Origin: Sipunculus nudus
Lineage: Eukaryota > Annelida > Sipuncula > Golfingiida > Sipunculidae
Length of the DNA: 64,000 nucleotides
Direction of reading: 5' to 3'
NCBI GenBank assembly: GCA_026874595.1
Contig: CM049308.1
Coordinates: 79,902,124-79,966,123 of the forward strand
The number at the start of each line of letters is the position of its first letter. Positions within the stretch are counted from its first letter, which is position 1. The notes beneath the pieces were generated by a model, which was given only the letters and a program-made list of their open reading frames with translations, did no database searches and was not told where the DNA came from. The position numbers were made by a program, and so were the translations under genes. Shown piece by piece: positions 46,501-54,703 of the stretch.

Positions 46501-48417
46501 TGAAATCTCGTTTTTTATTGTTTGACGAGATATGGTGCGAGATTTGGCCAGTCTTGCAGGTTTGTCATGTCAAGCCGTCCAAATGTTATGAAATGGCAAA
46601 AACTAGACCTGTCAAGCCGTAAAAGTCGCCGACTTATATGCATTTCTGTGAACTCTCGTATTTCCACATTTGACCAGATATAGTGCGAGATTTGGCCAGT
46701 CTCGCAGTTTAACTATGTCAAGTTGGCCAAATGATACCAAATGCCGAAAACTAGACCTAAGTAGCTGTAAAAGTCGCCTTGTTATAAGCATTTCCATGAT
46801 ATCTCGTTTTTTCTCGCTTGACGAGATATGGGGTGAGATTTGGCCTGATTTCTTTTCTGGCGTGTCAAGCTGGTCATATGTTATGAAATGCCGAAAACTA
46901 GACCTGTGTAGCTGTAAAAGTCGCAGAGTTATAAGCATTTCCATGAAATCTCCTTTTTTCTCATCTGACAACATAAGGTGCGAGATTTGACGAGACTTGT
47001 AGTTTTATCATGTCAAGCTGGCAAAATGTTACGAAATACCGAAAACTAGACCTGTGTAGCTGTAAAAGTCGCCGAGTTAATTATTTCCGCGAAATCTCAT
47101 TTTTTCTCGTTAAACGAGATATGGTGCAAGATTTGGCCAGTCTTGCAGTTTTATCATGTCAGGCTGGCAAAATGTTACGAAATGCCGAAAACCAGACCGG
47201 TCTAGCTTAAAAAGTCGCTGAGTTATAAGCATTTCCGTGAAATCTCGTTTTTTCACGTTTGACCAGATCTAGTGCGAGATTTGGCGAGACTTTCAGTTTT
47301 ATCATGTCAAGCTGCCTATAAGCTACATAATGACCAAACCAGACGTCTGTAGCTTAAAAATTGACAAAGATAGAAAATGTAGCATGACTATTTTCAAATT
47401 ATCAAGTTTTAACCCAAAAATGCGTAACCATGGTAACGGCAGATTTAAGTCAGGTACCCATCATATAAAAGGCCATGGAATGACGAATAAAACAAGCTAT
47501 GGTTTTAGTGGCTATGACCATTTGTTACAAAGTTATCGAGCAAAAACTGTATTGCATACTTTCCATGACATTGACATTGACCTTAGGCCGATGTTGACCA
47601 AAAACAATAGGGTTCCAGGACATTGGGTCGTCAATCATCCCTGTAAAGTTCAAGTCGATTGCTGTAAAACTGTGGCCAGGAGAGCGCAGACAAACAAACA
47701 AAAAGACAAACAGACAAATGGACATACGGAACTGACCAACATGCTTGCCGAAATCGAAGATTTCCGGCAAGCAATGAAAGAAGATTTTAAAAGAAAGAAG
47801 ATATATCTCTTGTCCACAACTAGTTTTCCATCTGAAATTTAATTTCTTAAAACTCTATATTGTCAGTTATTTTTTACGTATATAAGAGCTTAGCAGATGA
47901 TTTGTGAAAAGATAACTGTTTATTTGTGCAAATGGAACCTTAAGAGGGATACCATTTGTCTATTTAATATTCAATGAAACCTTGCCTAGCAACCACCTCA
48001 GTTTGGTAACCACCTTAAAGAATGACCACTTGTTCAGTGTCCCATTTCTTCCCTGAATGACCTCGCATAGGTAAAAACCTCGAAAATGTGACCACTAGTC
48101 AAGGTAGCATTGGTGGCCGTAATTTTGAGGTTTACGTATATATATATATTGAAGGTAAAGTAAATATATTTACATTTAATTATTGAGTCTTGTATGTTGA
48201 TACAGTTAACAGTCAGTGAAATTCTAGAAATCATTATGCATATATAATGTAGAATTTTCATGTTACCTCATTATTATTGGTATAACTTTAACTTTAACCT
48301 CTCCTGACTGTATGTTTACAGTTTGTAAAGAAGCTGTATAATACTGAGATCAGCTGGGCCCTGGGAGCTGCATTCTACATGCTGAATAAACCACAAAACA
48401 GTAACACCAGAGCCTGA
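34252..48417 (+). CDS. ENTPD5/6: Ectonucleoside triphosphate diphosphohydrolase, ENTPD5/6 type, complete, 13 coding exons
   Basis: GDA1/CD39-family nucleotidase, expected to hydrolyse nucleoside diphosphates (UDP, GDP) in the ER/Golgi lumen or secreted. Exons: 34252-34582, 35259-35338, 36617-36760, 37216-37291, 37856-37891, 38620-38705, 39400-39479, 40291-40346, 40951-41050, 41528-41682, 43491-43544, 44174-44277, 48322-48417. They join to 1398 nt, 465 aa (human ENTPD5 428, ENTPD6 484). Apyrase conserved regions: ACR1 FDAGSTGSR (91-99), ACR2 KATAGLRLL (166-174), ACR3 MGGTDEG with the catalytic-type Glu210, ACR4 DLGGGSTQ (236-243), ACR5 LCMDLVYICALL (410 on) and SWALGA (445-450). It has an N-terminal membrane region and no C-terminal TM, as expected for ENTPD5/6 and not ENTPD1-3. 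YLGLGLMSARL (exon 8) matches ENTPD6 as I recall it. All introns are GT-AG. ATG 34252 is six bases into its exon. Confidence 0.96.
35259..35338 (+). CDS. ENTPD5/6: ENTPD coding exon 2 (aa 111-137)
   Basis: Acceptor TGTTTCAG|A, donor TTG|GTAAGT. It contains KTKPGLSSYAENPQL, equivalent to 'VKPGLSAF/ALKPGLSAYAD' of ENTPD5/6. Confidence 0.94.
36617..36760 (+). CDS. ENTPD5/6: ENTPD coding exon 3 (aa 138-185): ACR2
   Basis: A long T-tract then CTTAG|G, donor CAG|GTACTG. It encodes the SLKEMLDHAKSKIPKEQW helix and LKATAGLRLLG. Confidence 0.95.
37216..37291 (+). CDS. ENTPD5/6: ENTPD coding exon 4 (aa 186-210): ACR3
   Basis: Acceptor TTCTCAG|G, donor GAAG|GTGAGG. It contains SASIMGGTDE, with the Glu expected to be the general base. 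The following Gly codon is split by the intron. Confidence 0.94.
37856..37891 (+). CDS. ENTPD5/6: ENTPD coding exon 5, 36-nt microexon (aa 211-222)
   Basis: Acceptor TTTATTTTAG|G, donor ACAG|GTGAGC. It encodes G-IFCWFTVNFLT, the exact continuation of ACR3 ('EGILAWVTVNFLTG' in ENTPD5). The frame works only if it is included. Confidence 0.93.
38620..38705 (+). CDS. ENTPD5/6: ENTPD coding exon 6 (aa 223-251): ACR4
   Basis: Acceptor AATTTCAG|G, donor AAA|GTAAGT. It encodes VGIMDLGGGSTQITFVP, the second phosphate-binding motif. Confidence 0.95.
39400..39479 (+). CDS. ENTPD5/6: ENTPD coding exon 7 (aa 252-277)
   Basis: Acceptor AATTGCAG|G, donor AG|GTGAGT. It ends INIFGKKYNMYTH, continuing into SYLG of exon 8 as in 'YKLYTHSYLGFGL'. 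Confidence 0.94.
39901..40150 (+). mobile_element. tRNA-derived SINE in ENTPD intron
   Basis: A tRNA-like head has A box TGGCTTAATGG (39914-39924) and B box GGTTCACATTC (39958-39968). A body follows to about 40150. It is in the intron between coding exons 7 and 8 in sense orientation. The 3' end is not sharply defined. Confidence 0.6.
40291..40346 (+). CDS. ENTPD5/6: ENTPD coding exon 8 (aa 278-296)
   Basis: A 56-nt exon. Acceptor TCTTTACAG|T, donor GAAG|GTAAGA. It encodes SYLGLGLMSARLKMMGGSE, closest to ENTPD6. Confidence 0.94.
40951..41050 (+). CDS. ENTPD5/6: ENTPD coding exon 9 (aa 297-329)
   Basis: Acceptor TGTCTTACAG|A, donor AG|GTATGG. It contains SSACFPPEYNGKYEH, matching the conserved 'SACLP...EW' Cys-containing segment. 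Confidence 0.93.
41528..41682 (+). CDS. ENTPD5/6: ENTPD coding exon 10 (aa 330-381)
   Basis: Acceptor TTGCTTGACAG|A, donor ATAA|GTAAGT. It encodes SFRSCYDSAKQLI and FMVISYFYDRAVDAHLI, matching 'FYAFSYYYDRAVD' of ENTPD5. Confidence 0.95.
41705..42221. mobile_element. TIR element with internal short repeats in ENTPD intron
   Basis: The ends are inverted: TAAAGCCTACTGCCCACTGG on the left versus TAAAGCCTGCCACCCACTGG read inward from the right (42221). The body repeats words such as GTGACCAGTCGCAGACAGTC and GTCATAAGTTGC-like text. No clear target duplication was found. It is a MITE-like element of unknown superfamily, starting 22 bp after the exon 10 donor. Confidence 0.65.
43491..43544 (+). CDS. 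ENTPD5/6: ENTPD coding exon 11 (aa 382-399)
   Basis: A 54-nt exon. Acceptor TTTTACTCACTAG|G, donor CAAG|GTGAGC. It encodes ADEETLTLDHVFQTAEQ, corresponding to the 'GGILKVEDFERKAREVC' segment. Confidence 0.9.
44174..44277 (+). CDS. ENTPD5/6: ENTPD coding exon 12 (aa 400-434): ACR5
   Basis: Acceptor TTTGTTTTTTAG|C, donor ATA|GTAAGT. It encodes PYLCMDLVYICALLHDGYGF then KKDVELI. Confidence 0.95.
44571..46088 (+). mobile_element. Helentron-like element, ATGCCCCCGCC family, interrupted
   Basis: It starts after a T-run with ATGCCCCCGCC and a GGCCGGGGCAT hairpin, then a GTCCGTCCTTCC leader. Units of ~180 bp (CCTGCAGATATTG and relatives at 44678, 44861, 45718 and 45898) follow. The 3' end has AAGCGGGGGG, hairpin TGTC-GTTCT-GACA and CATCTAG before TTT. 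The element at 45029-45704 is inserted between units 2 and 3. It lies in the last ENTPD intron. Confidence 0.7.
45029..45704 (+). mobile_element. Nested Helentron-like element, AGCCCTCAG family, copy 2
   Basis: It starts TTTTAGCCCTCAGCTC and then has a GGCTATTGTCGTCACCCAAG leader identical to that at 32330. It has two ~300-bp units (CTTGTGAGCGGGATATC near 45145; CTTGTGAGCAGGATATC near 45449) and ends ATATTATAG before TTT. Its 3' inverted partner (GGCTGAGGGCT) is deleted relative to the 32.3-kb copy. Its removal restores the host unit in a T-run with no duplication. Confidence 0.7.
46165..47774 (-). mobile_element. Helentron-like element with ~147-bp tandem units
   Basis: On minus it starts TTGCTTGCCGGAAAT (47774) with a hairpin partner ATTTCGGCAAGC. 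It has a leader rich in GTCTGTTTGTC, then seven tandem units: AAAAGTCGC-type landmark at 46473, 46621, 46769, 46916, 47063, 47210 and 47356, period 146-148 bp. It ends with inverted partner ATTTCCGGCAAGCG, hairpin TGACC-TCT-GGTCA and TCTTG before TTT (46165). Plus-strand open frames here are repeat artefacts. It is in the last ENTPD intron. Confidence 0.7.
48322..48417 (+). CDS. ENTPD5/6: ENTPD coding exon 13 (aa 435-465, stop)
   Basis: Acceptor TATGTTTACAG|T. It encodes FVKKLYNTEISWALGAAFYM then LNKPQNSNTRA and TGA. SWALGA is the terminal conserved motif. There is no C-terminal membrane segment. Confidence 0.95.
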   Translation, partial: FVKKLYNTEISWALGAAFYMLNKPQNSNTRA

Positions 48418-48602
48418 CACACAAAGAAAGAAGAATTATAGTCAACTCTCATTAGTTACAAAGCACATTGGTCAAGGGGTACTCACATAGGCAATATTAT
48501 ATAATTATATAATGATGAGCAATAACAGTAAATGTATGAAACTATGAAACATACAAACATTTTGATAACTCACCATTAACATGTAACAGAACCAAGACAT
48601 CC

Positions 48603-48608
48603 AATAAA
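48603..48608 (+). terminator. Candidate ENTPD poly(A) signal
   Basis: AATAAA 186 bases after the stop. Later AATAAA hexamers exist (for example near 52530 and 53660), so longer 3' UTRs are possible. Confidence 0.4.
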
Positions 48609-51600
48609 ACCAGTTTAGTCTATTTATATTAACTTTGACTTCATTTAGAGATTATTTATATTTAGTCTGATGTTGTATTGGAATATTGGAGCAGTTCCTT
48701 ATTTGTAATTTTTATACTTGACGTGATCCTACTTGGCATATGATAAGTTAAACCCCTTATCATTCAGAAATTTACCCCAGTAACAGTTAACTGATTGTTT
48801 TCATTCAGTTTCAGCTCAGGACATATATATTGAGCTGATGTAGACCTTCAGTGTGAAACGTTTATATAGATCTTTAGCCATTTAAATGAACAAAGTATTA
48901 CACTTATTCAAAGGATTGACATTTCTGCGGGAACTACACTCATTTGATATAACTGTTCATCATCCAGTGCCAATGTATTGCCTGTACTTAAAGCTTATTA
49001 TACATGAAACACCTGTTCTAGTATTTGTGCAGTAGTATTCAGTGTAACTACATATGTTTATATACCCGTCTCTGTACTTTTTGTATAATTGGATGAATGT
49101 AATTTTATATGTTACTTTACATTGGTATGTGAAAGATCTGTTGTCTGAAGTGCTGTCTCTTTAATGTTGATTCCATGGTAACCTCTCACAAGATTGTCAG
49201 TTTCCATGGTAACATCTCACATGATTGTCATTTACCATGGTAACTTGTCACATGATTCTCAGTTTCCATAGAAACTTGTCATGTGATTTCAAATTTCTTT
49301 TGTAACTGGAGATGTGCCAGTTTCCATGGTAGCCAATGTCATTACTGAGTGTGAATGAACTGTGATGGCATTATTCCCTTGTGATCTCAGAGTAAAATGG
49401 GACTTTTCGATTGTGACATAAAAATCTTATAGCAAAGGGTTTCATCTATCAAGCAGCTGTGATGGCTTGTTGGCATTCAGGTCGGTGCTTAGAGCAGCTA
49501 TTGCTGGGTCAGTTTGTTCAACATTTTTAGAAGAAAAAAAAACCTAAGATTGTAGAAAATACCAGTGGTAGATGTTTTTTTGTCTTTCAAAGATTTTTCT
49601 TTACACAGATACTTTGATGTTGTGAAAATGTTTCATGTGAAAAAAAATTATTAGTATATCCATTATGCACTATTCAAATTAAACCCAACTCAGAAGATTT
49701 AAATGTTTGTACTTTTCATACTTCGGAAGTGATTGTTACATTTATCACTCTGATAGCTGTGGGGAAAAAAAATTGTTGATCTGATCACAGGTGGTAATAA
49801 ATCAATAGGTACTCATCTTGTCCTGTATGCATCAGTAGCACTGAAAATTAATCAAGAAAAATTACAAGGATGTCTATATACAAACATAAAAAAAAAGCTG
49901 TTTATATTTTATCCAGAGATCTAGACAAGAAAGAATTTAATTAGGTCATTGTTCCTTTAAGTTCTATGATCGGTTATATACTAATATATTCAGATTGTGT
50001 TTCCTTTATATATTATTTGATATGTATTTTCAAATATATGTATTTTGATATAGATAATTATTTGATATAATGGATATCTTATAATTAAATGTTGGAATAG
50101 ACAAGGTATTTAATTATTGAAGAAGACTGTTATTGAAACTAGTATTCAAGAAGAATTATGTGATACTGGACTGTGACTTTAGTACTAATATGCAGCAGTC
50201 TACTGATTGGGTTAGTATGTGTAGTTAACACGTGTATGTATGGTAGTAACATATTATGAATATGGAACTGATTTTTTGCAGAAGGGTATGAAGAGCTTAA
50301 GGGGTATTTTATATTATGGGGTATTTTATATTTTTCTTCACATTCTCTTATGAATTGACAGTTCTGATGGGTCTCGATTCCTGTTCTTTTATATGTGTTT
50401 TATTACATCCGTTGAACACTGAACAAGTAAAACATATCTGATCAAAGTAAATAAGCTTTTATTCTTAATTTTCCTTGAACAGATTATTTTATTTTACAGA
50501 TTAACTAAATTGAAACAAAAAACCTGTTTTTAGTAGAATATTGAATTGATTTTTCTTAAAGAATCAAAATATGTGTCTGATGAATGAGCTAATTGTATCT
50601 GTAACGCAGAAAAGTTTCCTTTCACAGTGTTGACTGGCATTTTTATGCTGATACACTTCTATTAATTTCATAATCAGATAGTCCTAAATTTTAATGCATA
50701 AAAATAAGGAAATATTTAAGTATTTTACTTAGAATAATAGAACCGACAACTAAATTGGGAAGATGTGGCCAGCCACTGAAGTGAGGGGAGCTGGGCTTTA
50801 TGTCAGTGATGCATCATATATTTTAAGCTTTATATTGAATGTGCATTTGTAAGATAGGGAGGAGAGGGCTTTGGAAATATATACAAAATATGTCTGGGTG
50901 TGAATAATTTTACAAGATGTTGCACAAATCTTTCAAACAAACAAAGTATCAAGCTTTAAGACAGCTCTACCAGAAAGATAGAGTTTTATGGAGATATGTA
51001 ATTTTTATTGTAGATATGTAAATGTACATGCTTTGAATAGAGAACTTATCATGCCAGCCAACAACTTTGTATGCTAAGAAAGCCTCAGTTAATCTGGTTA
51101 TATAATGTTATTTTCCATTGGTGAACCATGATACTGGCTTTTTGTATGTGATGTTTTTTTTAATTTCATATTGATGGTAACCACCTCCATTGTTTAATGC
51201 TAGCTTAACTAAGAATGAACATCGATAGAATTCCATTCATTGACAGGGCAGTATCACATTCTTCCTCTCATTTTATATCCTGGTGTTAACCAGGCCCAGT
51301 AACTATGGCACTGCACTTGCTAGTCCTTGGTGTGTAATGTTCTCCATTGCTGAGCCATACTACCAAGGAACCCCTGAAAGGTGCACTGCTGATGATGCGT
51401 CTTTTTTCCTTTCAGACCAAGATTTATGCTTGTAAACCTCTTGAAATGATGTTTCAGTAAAAATATAACAAATAGTTATGTTTTTAATTAAATTAATAAG
51501 GGTGTTAAACTTATAGACATGGGGATGCTTCCTTTCAGTTATACCCCTTTAATGAACTTTCAAACTCATGTTTTGATAATGGAAGTGAGGCCTTCCCCAA

Positions 51601-52960
51601 ATTTAAGCATAAAATGGAATTGCCTTTGTGTCTACTGGATGAGTTCATCGCAAATATCAAGCAGTGTTCAATATCTGCTATCAACGGATCCATTGAACAC
51701 AGTTGATTAACATTGCTGGAGGTATGTGGCATGTTCAACTAAATAATGGTGTCCAGCATTGTTTAGACGGATGCGATGACGAGATGCGTTAATCAGATGC
51801 AGTAATCACTGGTACGTGTCACCAGCTTTAGACAGCTTTCATTTACCAGTCACAGTGCCAGACTAAGCAGACCCAAGTGACATACACATAATAATATGGA
51901 AGGTGCATCAATATATTTACTGCTACAACAGTGACCAACTTGGTTCATGCTGTTTGAACATGAACATTGGCAGCAGAGAGTAAAACTTACAAATGGAAAA
52001 GTGACCTTTTTCTTGTCAAGGAAGAGTATCAGGAATTGTTTAACAGTTTTGTTTATCCATAATTATATCCATAACTTTAAAGAGACTTTCTGCACTATGG
52101 TAAGAGCTGTAGCTTGTACATGTTGAAGTGATGCGAGTTAAGTTGTATTTCTCAAGGTCTGTATGATTAAGTTTTATTATCAGATTTTGTCCTTATCTTG
52201 AAAGGGATTGGTAACTGTTCTGATAGGTATCTATTCTTTATATATATTTATGTCATGTAAAATGTAAGAAATCATATTCTCTCAAATCAATATTACATGT
52301 TATTTTTTTAAAATTTAGTCAGGAACAACAGATAGATGATATTTTAAACATCTCTAGTTTATATTATTATACTGAGTATGTATGCATTCATTTCTGCATT
52401 TAAGAAAAATGAGATCTGTTAATTTTCACTATGGGCTTTTGAGTGTTCTGACATTTCATGAATCCACAACAAAGGCCTGCCCATGACCCCTTATAATGTA
52501 TTTGTGATGTCCCATTTATGCTCATGCTAATAAACATGAATGATCCGGATATGTTTTCATCTCTTAGTTCACTTAGATCAGTTTTTTATCACTTTTACTT
52601 TTTTAGGAAATATAAAGAAAAATATGATAAGTATTTTTGATTATCTGACAGCTTTGAAAATCTGTCTTCACTTTTCTCTTTTCACCTGGGAATTAGAAAA
52701 ACATGTAGGTGTTAATGGCACATAGTCATTTTAATGGAATAAATATTGTCTTTAAGAGCACACATGTTGTACAGAACAATCTTTATTTTTTAAAATGTTC
52801 TTAAAGTTATTCAGTTTTAATCCTCAGAGAGTGTACAAACCCTGTAGATCACACCTTTGTGATCATCTGTCCATCTTGTGTCGAACTTACTTTTTATATA
52901 ATTTTGCCTTGTTCTGATTAAGAAAATAATAAATGGTCCGAAAGTAATTTCAATATCAAC
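48609..52960. other. Intergenic / possible long ENTPD 3' UTR
   Basis: AT-rich. It contains a short 31-bp tandem repeat (49172-49290) and no recognised exon or transposon ends. Confidence 0.45.
49172..49290. repeat. 31-bp tandem repeat with CCATGGTAAC core
   Basis: About four copies (CCATGG or CCATAG landmarks at 49173, 49204, 49235 and 49266), roughly TTCCATGGTAAC followed by TCTCACATGATTGTCAG. A looser fifth copy lies near 49326. Confidence 0.8.
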
Positions 52961-52963
52961 TTG

Positions 52964-53485
52964 CTTCTTCAGCTCAAAACATGCTTTTCAACATCACCCT
53001 GCCTTCTTCTCAGAACATACATTTTAACATCACCTTTCCTTCTTCTCAGAACATACATTTTAACATCACCTTGCCTTCTTATCAGAACATACATTTTAAC
53101 ATCAACTTGCCTTCTTCTCAAAATATACATTTTAACATCAACTTGCCTTCTTCTCAGAACATACATTTTAACATCAACTTGCCTTCTTCTCAGAATATAC
53201 ATTTTAACATCAACTTGCCTTCTTCTCAGAACATACATTTTAACATCACCTTGCATTCTTCTCAGAACATACATTTTAACATTACCTTGCCTTCTTCTCA
53301 GAACATACATTTTAACATCAACTTGCCTTCTTCTCAGAACATACATTTTAAAATCAACTTGCCTTCTTCTCAGAACATACATTTTACATCAACTTGCCTT
53401 CTTCTCAGAACATACATTTTAACGTCACCTTGCCTTCTTCTCAGAATATACATTTTAACATCAACTTGCCTTCTTCTCAGAACGA
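52964..53485. repeat. 36-bp minisatellite, about 14 copies
   Basis: The unit is CTTCTTCTCAGAACATACAT followed by TTTAACATCAMCTTGC. The ATACATTTT landmark recurs 13 times from 53017 at 36-bp spacing, except one 35-bp step near 53377-53412 where a base is missing. Because 36 is a multiple of three, long open frames arise in several frames. The single-base deletion and lack of frame preference argue against coding. Confidence 0.92.
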
Positions 53486-53794
53486 ACTGAGCAGACTAAA
53501 ATACCTACAGGTCCCCACAAAAAGCCCATAGCTTTCCAGTGCAGGCTAAGTGATGCTTGTAAAAATATAACAAAGGAGGTGGTTAAATGTAGAGAACTGA
53601 TCCTTAACTGTGTTTATGTTATTGAACAAAGTTTTTAATGTTTTTGAATCACAATTGTATATGAAAATAAAGCCACAGAAAAACAGAGCCTCCCCTCTCA
53701 AAAGGGGCATTACACTGGATGTATTAATCTCTAAGCCTTGTCAGAAGTAGAGTCCTGGTACCTTGATACTTGCCCTTATAACCACAAAACCTCT

Positions 53795-54255
53795 ATTTTT
53801 AGGTGAGCCATATGGAAAAGAAGAAAGGTTTGAAATGAAGCCAAAGATGACACTGGCTTAAAATGCATCCACAACTGTTTATAGAATAGGGTCTTAAAAT
53901 CTTGACCTTTGGCCTTGTGACCTAAAAATCCCTATTGGTTGTTGGGCCATAAATGACATGGAATGTTAGGGTTTGAAATGTCAGATTAAAAAGAGTCACA
54001 ACATTTTAAAGAAGTGGGCTCTGTAATTAACCTAAACCTTTGACCTCAAAATCATTTGAGTTCCCCTATAGGCAGGAGAGCTGTATGTGAAAGATGGAAA
54101 GTTTGGGATTGAAAGTTGGGCTTAATACATTTCTGCAAGTATATATAGGGAGTGGGTCCTGTGAGCTTGCCCTTTAAGTGACCCAAAAAATCAAGTTCTC
54201 ATCAAGCAAGTCCAAAAGTTGGATTTTCTCATCACACGTGGCCCATAGGCCAAAA
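53795..54255 (-). mobile_element. Fragment related to the AGCTCAG-family array
   Basis: It shares unit text with 13.0-13.87 kb in the same orientation (gtgagccatatg, 'gcttaaaatgcatccacaac', 'cttgacctttggcc', 'gagctgtatgtgaaagatgg'). It ends near ACGTGGCCCATAGGCC, a decayed terminal hairpin. Both ends are eroded. Confidence 0.5.
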
Positions 54256-54703
54256 CACCTTACTTAACAACATAGCACATAAATTTAGGTCATGATCTAA
54301 TTTGTGATTGCAAGAAGAGTTTACCATAATGTGTCTGTACATGAATACGTGTTAACATCCTAGTTCTAATGGTTATACCATTTGTGCTGCTAAGTAATAG
54401 ACCAATACCTGTATCATGTCTTTCTCAACAATAGCCCAAGGGTTGTTACTCTAATTAACGCAGAAAATATAGGTCACAGTGACCTACTTTTTATTTTCAA
54501 AAAAAGACCATAATATAGCATGTTAAGTTTATGATAATGAATTGTATCCTGTAAATGACATACTATGACTTCTGGAGTTTTTGCTTGAGAACTTGGGAGA
54601 ATATAAACCACAGTCACCTGCTTTTGTTTTCCCAGAAAACCTGCCAACATCTGAAGTAAGAACTTGCAGTTACAATTTATGCCTTGTTAATGAAGGAATA
54701 TGG

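Noticed and set aside
46612-46990. Overlapping 106-120-codon open frames on both strands
   Set aside because: Both are products of the ~147-bp tandem units. The frames repeat with the units and shift when unit length changes.
47330-47842. 170-codon plus-strand open frame
   Set aside because: It lies across the 5' end of the reverse-oriented tandem-repeat element at 46165-47774. Its sequence is explained by the leader and hairpin of that element, and no known domain is visible.
47985-48130. Short dispersed repeat with spaced 'gaccac' words
   Set aside because: Resembles a repeat known in several invertebrates, but the copy is too short and decayed to delimit.
52961-53490. Three long open frames over the 36-bp repeat, also considered as a CRISPR array
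   Set aside because: Units are contiguous with no unique spacers, so this is not a CRISPR array. The open frames follow from a unit divisible by three.
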